DNA of 24,016 nt from Halieaceae bacterium UBA4438 (GTDB lineage Bacteria; Pseudomonadota; Gammaproteobacteria; Pseudomonadales; Halieaceae): positions 1-24,016 of the forward strand of contig DGPO01000017.1 of NCBI GenBank assembly GCA_002390485.1, written 5' to 3'. Positions 14,958 through 23,716 of this stretch are shown here, piece after piece. A program made the translations under genes and the position numbers. The notes under the pieces were generated by a model. The model searched no databases. It was not told where the DNA came from and worked only from the letters and a program-made list of their open reading frames with translations. Each line of letters opens with the position of its first letter. Position 1 is the stretch's first letter.

Positions 14958-16055
14958 TTACTGTGGGTCGATGATATCGAAATTATCGCGCAGTACCTGA
15001 ATAATTTCTGTTCTTGGGTCGTCCGAGACGTCAAGCTTTTCGCCCATGATGCGCTCAGCCACGCCAACATACGTCTTTGAGACGTCGAGCATCATCTGGG
15101 TGGGAAGCACGGTATTGCGTGCAAACGCTAGGCGCTCGTCCATGCGACTTTTGTTCAGTAAAACGTCAGGGTCGGCTGCAAAGTTCAACAGCGCCTGTCT
15201 AAACCCTTCTTTACTGTTTTCAACAACGTCGCCTCTGGCAAAAGCGTCACCATCCCAAATACGTGACGAGTCCGGGGTGCCCACTTCATCCATGTAAATA
15301 AGCTCTTCAGTGCCGTCTCGGTTTTGTGCGTAACCAAACTCGAATTTTGTATCCACAAATATTTGGTTAACACCCGCAAGCGCGGTCTCGATCAACGAAA
15401 ACCCAGACGCCAGCAAGCGCGCATAGTGCTCCACGTCCTCCTGCTCGCGAAACTTAAACGCCGCCCAATGGGTCTTGAGAATGGCCTGACTCACGTTGAC
15501 ATCATCGACTTCAGGGACGCCTGGAATACCGGACATCACCCCTTTGGTCGACGGTGTGATGAGTAATGAGTCCAACCGTTGATCACGAACCAGCCCGTCA
15601 GGCAGACGAACACCACAGAAACGCCGGTCGCCTTGCTCATAGGCTCGCCACATCGAGCCGGTAATGTATTGGCGTGCGATCGCCTCAATCATGACGGGCT
15701 TCGCGCGCTGTACAATCCAAACCAGAGGATGTGGCGTTTCCAAAATATGGCTACGGGCCAGACCCGCTTTTTTGAACGCCTCAAACCAGTGTCCGGAAAT
15801 GGCGTTGAGCGCAGCGCCCTTGCCCGGAACACCATCAAGCCCGCCCTCTGCACGCCACATACACTCAAAGGCGGATAAACGATCACTAATGACCATGACC
15901 GCAAGTTCCGCAGTCTCAGGAATGGGGTACTGACGCTCTCGAATCAGTCGCCGATTGTCGGCCTCGCTGAGCCAGTAAACAGCCCGCACCTTCCCCGAGT
16001 GGACCGGCTCAAACGTTCGGATGGGAAGGTCATCATTAACGGCGAGAACGCGCAC
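14958..16055 (-). CDS. purC: Phosphoribosylaminoimidazole-succinocarboxamide synthase
   Basis: This enzyme joins CAIR and aspartate with ATP to make SAICAR in purine synthesis, in the cytosol. It is the long, 365-residue PurC form seen in Vibrio and Shewanella rather than the roughly 240-residue E. coli form. The N-terminal [20 protein letters not shown] holds the ATP loop. [21 protein letters not shown], the [10 protein letters not shown] segment, [25 protein letters not shown] and [14 protein letters not shown] are all present. The only in-frame start after an upstream stop is GTG 16055, with AGG six bases before it. The DUF442 gene follows 16 bp downstream, and a TonB-dependent receptor is divergent. 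Confidence 0.95.
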   Translation of the reverse strand: MRVLAVNDDLPIRTFEPVHSGKVRAVYWLSEADNRRLIRERQYPIPETAELAVMVISDRLSAFECMWRAEGGLDGVPGKGAALNAISGHWFEAFKKAGLARSHILETPHPLVWIVQRAKPVMIEAIARQYITGSMWRAYEQGDRRFCGVRLPDGLVRDQRLDSLLITPSTKGVMSGIPGVPEVDDVNVSQAILKTHWAAFKFREQEDVEHYARLLASGFSLIETALAGVNQIFVDTKFEFGYAQNRDGTEELIYMDEVGTPDSSRIWDGDAFARGDVVENSKEGFRQALLNFAADPDVLLNKSRMDERLAFARNTVLPTQMMLDVSKTYVGVAERIMGEKLDVSDDPRTEIIQVLRDNFDIIDPQ

Positions 16056-16111
16056 AGGCTGCCTGATTCATTCATTAGTAAAAAAACAAATTGTCCGACA
16101 TATAGAAGTGT

Positions 16112-16139
16112 TTGACCAGCAGGCGCAGGGCGCTATGCT
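16112..16139 (+). promoter_or_regulatory. Sigma-70 promoter of the TonB-dependent receptor gene
   Basis: A TTGACC (-35, 16112-16117) lies 16 bp before TATGCT (-10, 16134-16139). This fits the consensus at 5/6 and 4/6 positions. The predicted start of transcription near 16146 leaves a leader of about 47 nt, too short for a cobalamin-type riboswitch. I see no clear Fur box on it. Confidence 0.55.
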
Positions 16140-16192
16140 TCGGTCTGAAAAAATTAAGCAATTCTGTTAGCGACGTCATGAGGATCATCGCC

Positions 16193-18226
16193 ATGTTGTT
16201 AAGGCACGCCCTACTTTTGTTCCCTGTCATTATTACGAGTGCAGCGTTTGCCGCCGACACCGCGCAGACGCCCCTAGAAACGGTCATTGTTACGGCCACG
16301 CGTCAGGCGACCGATGGGGCGAGCCTTGGGCAAGCCTGGGTAGACCTTGATGCCGACGCTGTGGAGGCAGTCGATGCACAACACAGCAACCAACTCTTTA
16401 ACCGAGTATCGGGTGCTTGGGTCAGTCGAGGCAACGGTCAGGAGTCACTGATCTCGCTGCGCTCACCTGTTTTGACCGGTGCCGGTGCCTGCGGTGCGTT
16501 TTTTACTGCAGAGGACGGCATCAACCTCAGAGCGCCCGGGTTCTGCAACGTCAATCAGCTCTTTGACGCCAACCTTCTTCAGGCGGGCGGCGTGGAAGTC
16601 GTGAAGGGACCGGCAAACGCAGTCTACGGCTCCAATGCCATGCACGGCGTGGTGAATGTGCTGACAAAAAGCGCGGCGCAGACCGCCCAATCGGTTGGCT
16701 TTCAAGTCGGCAGTCGTGACTTCGCGCGAACGCGACTGTCGCTCAAGACCGGCGGACTGGCGTTAAATGCACACGGAACCTCCTACGGCGGCTATCAGGC
16801 GTCCTCGGGCTATGATCAGCAAAAAGCATCGCTCCGATTTGACGGCACTCAGGGTGACTGGTCAATTACCGGTGTAATCTCCGCGTCTAACCTAAACCAA
16901 GACACCGCTGGGTATATACAAGACGGCAAAGGCGCCTACAAAAGCGACACAGCGCGACGCGTTAACCGAAACCCTGACGCTTACAGAGACGCCAGTTCAA
17001 TGCGTGCACACCTCAAGCTTGAACGTGACCTGGGGCAACACACGCTTCGCATTACCCCTTACCTGCGCAGTAATGAAATGGAGTTTTTACAGCACTATTT
17101 ACCGTGGCAGTCCCGTGAGATGAACGAACACAGCAGTGTTGGCGTGCAAGCCAGTCTGCGTGGAGACCGGACTTGGGGCGGTTACGTGACCGGTATCGAT
17201 ATTGATACCACTGACGGAAAACTCAAAGAAGATCAGGCAGAGGGCTTCAGCCCCAATCAGCCTGCGGGTATTCACTACGACTATCGCGTCGATGCTAAAA
17301 ACGTTGCGGTCTTTGCACAGGTAGACATTAACCTTGCTGACCAACTGTCCCTTCAAGCGGGTCTGAGGTCTGAGCGCACCGATTATGACTATGTGACAAA
17401 GGCTACGGCGGGATCAGTCTGTGCACCCGAAGCCAGCAACTGTCGTTTCTTCCGTCCAGACAACCGATCGGATGACTTCTCTGACCTCTCGTCAAATCTA
17501 GCATTGGTGTGGTCCGCCGGAGCCCATCACTACTACTTGAGAACCGCAATGGGCTTTAGAGCGCCACAGGCCACCGAGCTGTATCGCCTGCAATCGGGAC
17601 AGCGTGTCGCTGACATTGATTCCGAAGAGGCCCAGTCTGTCGACATTGGCTGGCGTTACAGTACGCCAACATTTTCAAGCGACCTCTCGGTTTACACCAT
17701 CAGCAAAGACAATGTCATATTCCAAGATCGAAATCGCCAAAACGTGAGCGGTGCGAGCACGGCGCATCAAGGCATCGATATCGACCTGCGATGGTCACTG
17801 AGTGACAGTCTAAACGCAACGCTCAACGCCTCGATTGCAGACCACAGCTACGACAGCGATATTACGCTGCTGGGAAGCAGCGGCTCGATTAAGGGCAACA
17901 CAATTGACACGGCGCCACGACATTTTGGTAGCGCTCGGCTCACAAAGTCGCTCTCGGTCTATGATCGTCAAGCGACAATCGAAGTTGAGGCTACATGGGT
18001 GGATAAGTATTATCTCGACCCCAACAATCAACACGAATACCCAGGGCACGAGCTCGTCAATCTTCGCGGAAGCTGGGATGCTGCAGATCGCCTAAGAGCC
18101 ACATTAACCCTCACGAACCTCTTAGATACCGGTTACGCAGAACGTGCTGACTTCGGCTTTGGTAACTACCGGTACTTTGTGGGCGAACCGCGCAGCGCTG
18201 TGTTGGGCGTATACTTCACGTTCTAA
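16193..18226 (+). CDS. TonB-dependent outer-membrane receptor
   Basis: This is a 677-residue outer-membrane active transporter driven by TonB-ExbBD. It has a signal peptide (LLRHALLLFPVIITSAAFA, cleavage before ADTAQ) and then a TonB box LETVIVTATR. The plug domain includes SLRSPVLTGAGACGAFF, the Cys-containing NLRAPGFCNVNQLF, and GVEVVKGPANAVYGSNAMHGVVNVLTK. The rest is beta-barrel, ending in the aromatic C-terminus GVYFTF needed for BAM insertion. Start choice: GAGG nine bases before ATG 16193. The frame is open from 16112, inside the predicted promoter, so the longer form is unlikely. The two plug cysteines probably form a disulfide. Ligand unknown; no siderophore, haem or vitamin gene sits nearby. 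A membrane-anchored protein gene follows 18 bp downstream. Confidence 0.93.
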   Translation: MLLRHALLLFPVIITSAAFAADTAQTPLETVIVTATRQATDGASLGQAWVDLDADAVEAVDAQHSNQLFNRVSGAWVSRGNGQESLISLRSPVLTGAGACGAFFTAEDGINLRAPGFCNVNQLFDANLLQAGGVEVVKGPANAVYGSNAMHGVVNVLTKSAAQTAQSVGFQVGSRDFARTRLSLKTGGLALNAHGTSYGGYQASSGYDQQKASLRFDGTQGDWSITGVISASNLNQDTAGYIQDGKGAYKSDTARRVNRNPDAYRDASSMRAHLKLERDLGQHTLRITPYLRSNEMEFLQHYLPWQSREMNEHSSVGVQASLRGDRTWGGYVTGIDIDTTDGKLKEDQAEGFSPNQPAGIHYDYRVDAKNVAVFAQVDINLADQLSLQAGLRSERTDYDYVTKATAGSVCAPEASNCRFFRPDNRSDDFSDLSSNLALVWSAGAHHYYLRTAMGFRAPQATELYRLQSGQRVADIDSEEAQSVDIGWRYSTPTFSSDLSVYTISKDNVIFQDRNRQNVSGASTAHQGIDIDLRWSLSDSLNATLNASIADHSYDSDITLLGSSGSIKGNTIDTAPRHFGSARLTKSLSVYDRQATIEVEATWVDKYYLDPNNQHEYPGHELVNLRGSWDAADRLRATLTLTNLLDTGYAERADFGFGNYRYFVGEPRSAVLGVYFTF

Positions 18227-18244
18227 ACACTGTGAGAACGTGAC

Positions 18245-18691
18245 ATGAATCAATATGGACCGGCGATTGTTTTGGGGTGCCTCATTGGCGCCGCGATACT
18301 ACTCGATGACGTCATCACCCCAAGCGTGCCAACCCGCCTTATGAGTATTGAGGCTGGTGAAGTGAGCGCCCTGCACACCGAGCCACACGCGAAAATATTA
18401 ATTCAAAAAAGTAAGGCGAACGCAGGGGCTGCGAGCAAAGATATTGAGTTTGTCGTTGTCACTGACCAAGCCCCAGTGGCTGAAGACGGTCTCGTTGCAG
18501 TCACCGTTGATGGCCTGGCAACGGCGAAGATCGCCGACGCGGTCAGAGCCTTCGTCGATAAAGCCCGTGAAGACGGCACCCCGCTCTCTCCCGATGCAGT
18601 AAAGGCCGCTGTTATGGCCTCATTGACTGACGCAGAGGCAAACAGCGCCATTGAGATCAATATCGAAGTCGAACAGGCGCCTCGTCCTTAG
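18245..18691 (+). CDS. Small membrane-anchored protein of unknown function
   Basis: I do not recognise this 148-residue protein. It has one N-terminal hydrophobic segment ([15 protein letters not shown], about 6-20) followed by acidic residues. It may therefore be anchored in the inner membrane with a periplasmic domain of about 125 residues. That domain has a strand [11 protein letters not shown], a helix [19 protein letters not shown] and an acidic C-terminus ([14 protein letters not shown]). It contains one Cys, within the anchor. It starts 18 bp after the TonB-dependent receptor on the same strand (weak GAGAA ribosome site), so it is likely cotranscribed and may help that uptake system. 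Its last 4 bp overlap the trpS stop on the opposite strand. Confidence 0.72.
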   Translation: MNQYGPAIVLGCLIGAAILLDDVITPSVPTRLMSIEAGEVSALHTEPHAKILIQKSKANAGAASKDIEFVVVTDQAPVAEDGLVAVTVDGLATAKIADAVRAFVDKAREDGTPLSPDAVKAAVMASLTDAEANSAIEINIEVEQAPRP

Positions 18692-19695
18692 GAAAAAGAG
18701 CGCAGTCCTACGGCGGTTCTCACTTTTTCAAGGAGGGCTTGGCTTTCGGGTCGCACTTTTGCTGCGCCCTCACGAAGAATCATCTCGAGTTCGGCTGGAT
18801 TGGCCATGAGTCGGTCGTACTCAGCACGGGCCGGCGCGATTTCGTCATTAACGCGTTCAAATAGCCGTTTCTTGGCATCGCCCCAACCCAGCCCTGCCTC
18901 AAATGCGCTGCGCATTTCGAGTCGCTCAGCGTCACTGGCAAACGCGCACCAAATTTGAAACACCGCCGATGTGTCAGGATCCTTGGGCTCGCCCGGCTCC
19001 AACACATTGGTCTTAATTTTATTAATGGCCTTCTGAAGCTGCTTGGGCGTCCCAAACAGTGGAATCGTATTGCCGTAGCTTTTACTCATCTTACGACCGT
19101 CGAGTCCCTGCAAGACAGCACCCTCGTCGTCGACCACCGCTTTAGGCAAGACAAACGTCTCACCGTAATGATGGTTAAAGCGCGCGGCAATATCTCGCGC
19201 CATTTCCACGTGCTGAATTTGGTCACGACCCACAGGCACATCGTTGGCATTAAAAATGAGAATGTCAGCCGCCATGAGTATTGGATAAGAAAAAAGACCC
19301 ATGGTGATGGCGTAGTCAGGATCCTCACCCGCCTCTTCATTCGCCTGCACCGCACCCTTGTAGGCGTGGGCTCTGTTCATCAAGCCTTTGGCCGCGTTGC
19401 AGGTCAAGATCCAAGACAGCTCAGTAATCTCCGGGATATCTGACTGCCGGTAAAAGTGAGTCGCACTTGGGTCAAGACCAAGCGCTAGCCAGGTCGCGGC
19501 TATTTCACGACTCGACTGCGCCACGAGATCCGGGTTCTGCGACTTAATGAGTGCGTGGTAATCGGCCATAAAAAGATACGCATCAACCTCGTGCTTCTTG
19601 GACGATTCGATCGCGGGGCGGATCGCACCCACGTAATTCCCAAGATGCGGCGTGCCGGTCGTTGTAATGCCCGTGAGGACACGATGCCTAGCCAT
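18688..19695 (-). CDS. trpS: Tryptophanyl-tRNA synthetase
   Basis: This is the class I aminoacyl-tRNA synthetase charging tRNA-Trp in the cytosol. At 335 residues it matches bacterial TrpS. The HIGH-type motif is PHLGN (16-20), and the KMSKS loop is exact (202-206, after LDGR). [19 protein letters not shown] and the GRDQIQH tryptophan-pocket segment are also present. The ATG has GGGAG seven bases upstream. It is last in a six-gene minus-strand run, 15 bp after apeB, and converges with a 4-bp stop overlap on the small membrane protein gene. I see no Trp leader peptide or attenuator upstream, so its expression probably follows the operon. Confidence 0.97.
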   Translation of the reverse strand: MARHRVLTGITTTGTPHLGNYVGAIRPAIESSKKHEVDAYLFMADYHALIKSQNPDLVAQSSREIAATWLALGLDPSATHFYRQSDIPEITELSWILTCNAAKGLMNRAHAYKGAVQANEEAGEDPDYAITMGLFSYPILMAADILIFNANDVPVGRDQIQHVEMARDIAARFNHHYGETFVLPKAVVDDEGAVLQGLDGRKMSKSYGNTIPLFGTPKQLQKAINKIKTNVLEPGEPKDPDTSAVFQIWCAFASDAERLEMRSAFEAGLGWGDAKKRLFERVNDEIAPARAEYDRLMANPAELEMILREGAAKVRPESQALLEKVRTAVGLRSFS

Positions 19696-19710
19696 ATCTA
19701 AACTCCCAAG

Positions 19711-21000
19711 TCACGCGACACGATTGTAAAAAGCAGTCAGCAGACCCACCAGCTTTGCCGGATCTTCGACAGACGCAAGTTCTCGGATCGAATGCATGCC
19801 CAAGGTGGGCACACCAATATCGGTTGCCGGAATGCCCGTTAAAGTTGCCGTGATGGGTCCAATGGTGCTCCCGCAACCCATGTCCGCTCTCACCACAAAG
19901 GCTTGCACATCAATCCCAGCACGCTCCGCCATGAGACGAACCCGCGCAGCGCCCTCACCAGAAGTCGCGTAACGCTGATTTCGATTAATCTTAATCACAG
20001 GACCACTGCCAAGCAGTGGCGCGTGCTGTTCGTCATGCTTGGTCGGATAGTTTGGATGAACCGCGTGTGCGTTATCGACGGACAACATCCAGCTTCGCTG
20101 ACGAAGCGCTCGCCCTTCTGCCGCGTCTGAGACAATCGCATGCAGCACGTCATTGAGCATGGGACCCTGCGCACCCACTACCGATGCGCTACCCACCTCT
20201 TCGTGATCATTAGCCACAAAGACGTTCCACTCGGGACGTTGAGCACTGTCAATCAGAGCTTGAAGGCCTGCGTAACAGCTTAATAAGTTATCCAGACGGG
20301 CAGAGGCTATGAAGTCATTGTTGAGACCGACGTAGCCTGGGGCCTGCGTGTCATAGAGCGAGAGCTCCCAATCGAGGATTTTGCTGACCTTTAGATCGGG
20401 GTATTCAAGTGAAACCTGATCTGCAAGCAAGGCGTGAAGGTCAAAGTCTGGCTGACCAGTCGCCAGCGACACCAATGGCAACATGTCGGTCTGGGGATTC
20501 ACTGTACGTCCCTTGTTCGCTTCTCGATCTAAGTGGATAGCCAGCGATGGAATGATGGCGATCGCCCGACGAAAATCGATCAACCGAGAGACAAGATGGC
20601 CGTCTTCCGTCTCAAAAGAAACTTTTCCCGCCATGGATAAGTCGCGATCAAACCAAGGGTTGAGCAGTGCACCACCGTACACATCGACAGCCACAAGGTG
20701 GCAACCAAACCGACTGACCACAGGGTTTGGTTTAACCGACAGGTTTGGACTGTCCGTGTGCGCACCTACGAGCCTTAAGCCATCCTCGAATGTCTCGCCC
20801 ACGGTAAATGCAATTAAGCTTGAATCGTTGCGCACCATGAAGTGCTTTCCACCCACCGTCAGTGCGTCTGGACTTGAGTCGCTCCACGGGGTAAAGCCCG
20901 CTGCCAGAAGGCGCTGTGCCATCGCACCCACCGCGTGGAATGGCGTTGTCGCCTCGGCAAGAAAAGCCAGCAAAGAATCGTTTACGGTTTGTTTATTCAT
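19711..21000 (-). CDS. apeB: M18 family aspartyl aminopeptidase
   Basis: This metallo-aminopeptidase, with a preference for acidic N-terminal residues, works in the cytosol in peptide turnover. The 429-residue protein carries the co-catalytic metal site in order: H81-x-D83 (GAHTDSPN), D237 (SARLDN), E267/E268 (NDHEEVGS), D309 (SVDNAH) and H403 (LGMHSIRE). The ATG overlaps the TGA of uppP in an ATGA junction, so translation is coupled to the upstream gene. trpS follows 15 bp downstream. All residues expected for activity are present and the length is normal. Confidence 0.95.
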   Translation of the reverse strand: MNKQTVNDSLLAFLAEATTPFHAVGAMAQRLLAAGFTPWSDSSPDALTVGGKHFMVRNDSSLIAFTVGETFEDGLRLVGAHTDSPNLSVKPNPVVSRFGCHLVAVDVYGGALLNPWFDRDLSMAGKVSFETEDGHLVSRLIDFRRAIAIIPSLAIHLDREANKGRTVNPQTDMLPLVSLATGQPDFDLHALLADQVSLEYPDLKVSKILDWELSLYDTQAPGYVGLNNDFIASARLDNLLSCYAGLQALIDSAQRPEWNVFVANDHEEVGSASVVGAQGPMLNDVLHAIVSDAAEGRALRQRSWMLSVDNAHAVHPNYPTKHDEQHAPLLGSGPVIKINRNQRYATSGEGAARVRLMAERAGIDVQAFVVRADMGCGSTIGPITATLTGIPATDIGVPTLGMHSIRELASVEDPAKLVGLLTAFYNRVA

Positions 21001-21800
21001 AAAAACACCACAATAGAAAACAGTCCAAGCGACAGCACAACGCGATAGACGACAAAAGGCATCATACCGACTCGCTTCACCAAGCCTACAAAAAAGGCAA
21101 TCGTCAAGTAGGCACTGATGGCAGAGATAACCATAGCCAAGGCCGTCAGTCCTAAATGACTGGCACTCAAAAATGCGTCGGTTTGGCGAATCAGCATCAG
21201 CACCAAGGCCCCAAAGATGACGGGGATCGACAGCAAAAATGAGAAGCGCGCTGCAGTGGCGACGTTGTAACCCAGGAACAATGAGGCAGTGATGGTGATA
21301 CCTGAACGTGAAGTCCCGGGAATAAGCGCAAGCGCCTGCGCCAGGCCAATGATCACCGCATGATCGATACGGGTAACGGGCTGCTCATCGTCACCCGCAA
21401 GACGATATCGATAGGAGAGACCGAGCAATAGACCGAAAAAAAGTGTCGTCGTTGCGATCACAGCGGTGCCGCGCAGGTAACCGTCAATAACCTCTGAAAA
21501 CAGCAAGCCAGCAACCAGCGCGGGCAATGTTGCAACCGCTAAACATTTCACTTCCTGACGCGAGACGCCGACTGCGTCGCCACGTCCTAGCACGCCATCG
21601 ACAAAGCCACTTAGCGCCTGTCGGTAGTAAAAGACCACCGCCGCTAAAGTTCCGGCGTGAACGGCGACGTCAAAGGCAAGCCCCTGATCTGGCCACCCCA
21701 ACAATTGAGAGGGCAAAATGAGGTGCGCTGAGCTCGATACGGGTAAGAACTCCGTCAATCCTTGTATCAACGCGAGTAACACCGCTTGAACGCTATCCAT
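20997..21800 (-). CDS. uppP: Undecaprenyl-diphosphate phosphatase
   Basis: This integral membrane enzyme removes one phosphate from undecaprenyl diphosphate to recycle the carrier lipid for peptidoglycan and surface glycans. It also gives bacitracin tolerance in family members (BacA). At 267 residues with about eight hydrophobic helices it is full length. Signature 1 is QGLTEFLPVSSSAH (13-26, catalytic E17 and H26). Signature 2 is PGTSRSG (161-167, R165). Its ATG shares one base with the tsaB stop (TGATG), and its own stop overlaps the apeB start by 4 bp, so the three genes are translationally linked. Confidence 0.96.
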   Translation of the reverse strand: MDSVQAVLLALIQGLTEFLPVSSSAHLILPSQLLGWPDQGLAFDVAVHAGTLAAVVFYYRQALSGFVDGVLGRGDAVGVSRQEVKCLAVATLPALVAGLLFSEVIDGYLRGTAVIATTTLFFGLLLGLSYRYRLAGDDEQPVTRIDHAVIIGLAQALALIPGTSRSGITITASLFLGYNVATAARFSFLLSIPVIFGALVLMLIRQTDAFLSASHLGLTALAMVISAISAYLTIAFFVGLVKRVGMMPFVVYRVVLSLGLFSIVVFL

Positions 21801-22546
21801 CAGTGCTTATTTCCTTGTTCCGAGAGCTTTTTCCAACCGATATCTTGCTGCACGTAGCGCGGCTCGAGCGCCTGAGCGGTAATCAGCTGCTCGGGGGCTG
21901 GGTTGTCAATATAGCTCAGCGCACATTGTGAAGGCCGAGGCCGTGCGGCGCTGTCGGAGCCGCTATGCGCAAACACCGCATGGCACTGAACAACCGCATC
22001 AGACGCGTCACCTGCAATAACGACATCGTCTGCGACCCAGTCTGCTAAAGCGTCACCCATCGGGCTCCTAATATCCTTTACTGTTGAGATAGTAGGCTCT
22101 GTGAGCAATCGAATGCCGCCGGGCACCCTCTCCGACCAGGACCAGTACACCTGACCGATTTGAGCATCAATGGTGCTGAGAATCCGATCGCCGACTTTTG
22201 CCGGGACCGACCGCGCTTGAGCCTCTAACGAACAAAATGGGTACACAGGAAGATCCAGCGACCATCCCAGTCCTTGAGCGACACCCACCGCAACGCGGAT
22301 TCCCGTAAATGAACCAGGACCTACGCCACAAGCAATCATCGACACTGCGCTCGACAGCGAACGTCCCTCGAGTAACTCATCGATCATGCTGAGAATGTGT
22401 TGATTGTGCGCGCGCGGAAGATCGCGCTGAATTTCTTTGATCTCGCTGTCATTCACCAGAGCGACCGAACAGAGGTTAGTCGCGGTATCGAGGGCTAAAA
22501 TGGCAGGCGTTGTGTCTGATGGGCTCATGGCGCGCAATGATCGCAT
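21800..22546 (-). CDS. tsaB: tRNA threonylcarbamoyladenosine biosynthesis protein TsaB
   Basis: TsaB (YeaZ) is the non-catalytic ASKHA-fold partner of TsaD in making t6A37 on tRNAs that read ANN codons. Seen are the N-terminal ILALDTATNLCSVAL, the HNQHILSMIDELL helix, and the hallmark GVGPGSFTGIRVAVGVAQGL followed by DAQIGQVYWSW. The 248 residues are close to the usual 220-235. The first ATG (22546) and a second in-frame ATG at 22528 both lack a clear ribosome site; the second would give a start nearer the usual family N-terminus. It follows the DUF3429 gene by 36 bp and shares one base with uppP. Confidence 0.94.
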   Translation of the reverse strand: MRSLRAMSPSDTTPAILALDTATNLCSVALVNDSEIKEIQRDLPRAHNQHILSMIDELLEGRSLSSAVSMIACGVGPGSFTGIRVAVGVAQGLGWSLDLPVYPFCSLEAQARSVPAKVGDRILSTIDAQIGQVYWSWSERVPGGIRLLTEPTISTVKDIRSPMGDALADWVADDVVIAGDASDAVVQCHAVFAHSGSDSAARPRPSQCALSYIDNPAPEQLITAQALEPRYVQQDIGWKKLSEQGNKH

Positions 22547-22582
22547 AATGAGGCAAAAGACGCAGTGGAAAGTGACGCCCTT

Positions 22583-23017
22583 TTAGGCCCCCGTGACGTG
22601 CAATGCGGCAAAACCGAGGTGAGCCACCACGACACCGAGCGTCAACCGCACTCTCAAGGCGCGATACCAGGGCTCTAAAGTGGAAATTCGACCCTCGTAC
22701 CACGCCAGAGCACCATACCCGATCATCAAAAAGACAGCGGCCATCATCGTTTGGGCGGTCAAAATTGAAGCCACACCAAACAGCACCAAACCGTTACTAA
22801 TGATCAGGGTGCTCAGGGCCGAAGGGCTCTGCACTTGTTGTTCCTGCCCCCAAAGTGCACCGGCCAAAAAACAAAAAATGGCAAGCGAGTAAATGACGAA
22901 GCCTTGTATTGAGAGTGAGCGCGGCCAATCTTCCAGCGTCGCGAAACCAAAGCAAAATCCAAAGAAGGGCAACAAGCCCGCATAACCTAGTAGCTGGGTC
23001 ATTAAGCGGCTGGACAT
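22583..23017 (-). CDS. DUF3429 family inner-membrane protein
   Basis: This is a 144-residue, very hydrophobic protein with about five membrane helices (roughly 9-28, 35-57, 68-87, 92-109, 121-141). The opening LLGYAGLLPFFGFCFG, the central AGALWGQE and the C-terminal RLTLGVVVAHLGFAALH match my memory of the DUF3429 family, which has no known function. The ATG has GGAGGAG eight bases upstream, placed inside the end of the DUF3833 gene, which it overlaps by 16 bp. No catalytic motif is visible. Its place between a lipoprotein and tsaB in one run says little about its job. Confidence 0.8.
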   Translation of the reverse strand: MSSRLMTQLLGYAGLLPFFGFCFGFATLEDWPRSLSIQGFVIYSLAIFCFLAGALWGQEQQVQSPSALSTLIISNGLVLFGVASILTAQTMMAAVFLMIGYGALAWYEGRISTLEPWYRALRVRLTLGVVVAHLGFAALHVTGA

Positions 23018-23553
23018 TCAACCTGCTCCTCCGGGTGCCGAATAATCGTCAGCAAGATACCACCGACCGGCACACCAAACTTTTTGAGCGAAGACTCATT
23101 GATCAACACGTTTTCGCTGACAAGGTACATTCGGTCATCGACCGCGAGATCGATGGTGCCGTCTGATAACTGAACCGTGAGCACGTAGTCTAAAAACATC
23201 GCGTTACCCGACACTTGAGCGGTCCCCACACCACGAACATCGCCCGCGGTCGCTGAGTAGGACCCATCGCTATTTTCGCTCAACGTCCAAATACGTGTTT
23301 GTAACTCTCCGTCGTCAAACACGAATCGCTCGTCCAGCATTCCTACACCCTCACTCCAACAGGCGGTAATCTCAGCGACGAACGAGCGACTGGCAAAACC
23401 GGCGTAATTTTTAACGACACCGTGTGCCGTAAGAGCGCCTCGAAAAAACGTCTCCGGCTCAAAACCAGGCGTGCGCTTTTGATACTCTTCCACGGAAACA
23501 CCCGCACAGGCGGTCAAGAGCACGGTTAAGAATAAGACTCGGGGCAATCGCAT
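23002..23553 (-). CDS. DUF3833 family lipoprotein
   Basis: This is a predicted outer-membrane-directed lipoprotein of 183 residues. The signal MRLPRVLFLTVLLTAC ends in a lipobox (LTAC, lipidated Cys16); residue +2 is Ala, not the inner-membrane-retaining Asp. After it come EYQKRTPGFEPETFFRG, AHGVVKNYAG, a central FDDGELQTRIWTL and YSATAGDVRGVGTAQVSGNA, the pattern of DUF3833 proteins of unknown function. Two earlier ATGs exist, but GGAG six bases before 23553 supports this one. It is first in a six-gene run, and a strong intrinsic terminator ends only about 20 nt before the start codon. Confidence 0.8.
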   Translation of the reverse strand: MRLPRVLFLTVLLTACAGVSVEEYQKRTPGFEPETFFRGALTAHGVVKNYAGFASRSFVAEITACWSEGVGMLDERFVFDDGELQTRIWTLSENSDGSYSATAGDVRGVGTAQVSGNAMFLDYVLTVQLSDGTIDLAVDDRMYLVSENVLINESSLKKFGVPVGGILLTIIRHPEEQVECPAA

Positions 23554-23574
23554 ACGCATCTCCAGACGACAGGC

Positions 23575-23603
23575 AAAAAAAACCCCGGCCAAAATGGCCG
23601 GGG
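23575..23603 (-). terminator. Strong intrinsic terminator just before the DUF3833 gene
   Basis: Read on the minus strand, CCCCGGCC and GGCCGGGG form a perfect 8-bp GC stem (23583-23603) with a 5-nt loop, followed directly by eight T (23582-23575). It points toward the DUF3833 start at 23553. No T-run lies on the other side, so it acts on minus-strand transcripts only. Confidence 0.88.
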
Positions 23604-23610
23604 AATCATA

Positions 23611-23634
23611 AAACCATCTGGGGGAAGATGGTTT
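23611..23634. repeat. Hairpin with perfect 9-bp stem in the operon leader
   Basis: AAACCATCT (23611-23619) and AGATGGTTT (23626-23634) pair perfectly around a six-base loop that reads TCCCCC on the minus strand. It lies 7 bp from the terminator stem. The C-rich loop could compete for the G-rich arm of that terminator, which is speculation from base complementarity. Confidence 0.6.
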
Positions 23635-23661
23635 GGAACCTAAGCAGGTGCGATAATTACG

Positions 23662-23677
23662 ACCCCGTTAAAGGGGT
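23662..23677. repeat. Short ACCCC/GGGGT hairpin in the operon leader
   Basis: ACCCC (23662-23666) and GGGGT (23673-23677) form a 5-bp stem with a 6-nt loop between the two intrinsic terminators. It is one of a row of four stem-loops in 170 bp. Confidence 0.45.
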
Positions 23678-23716
23678 GGATCACCGTTTAACGCTCGTGT
23701 CCACAGAAACCAGGAC

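Noticed and set aside
14942..15070. 43-codon upstream extension of the DUF442 gene
   Set aside because: It lies inside purC in another frame, and a near-perfect AAAGGAG precedes GTG 14941.
16112..16192. Longer TonB-dependent receptor start
   Set aside because: It would begin within the predicted -35 box and place 27 residues before the signal peptide; GAGG before 16193 supports the shorter form.
20483..21016. 177-codon plus-strand frame across apeB
   Set aside because: It is antisense to the metal-site region of apeB with no ribosome site or recognisable product.
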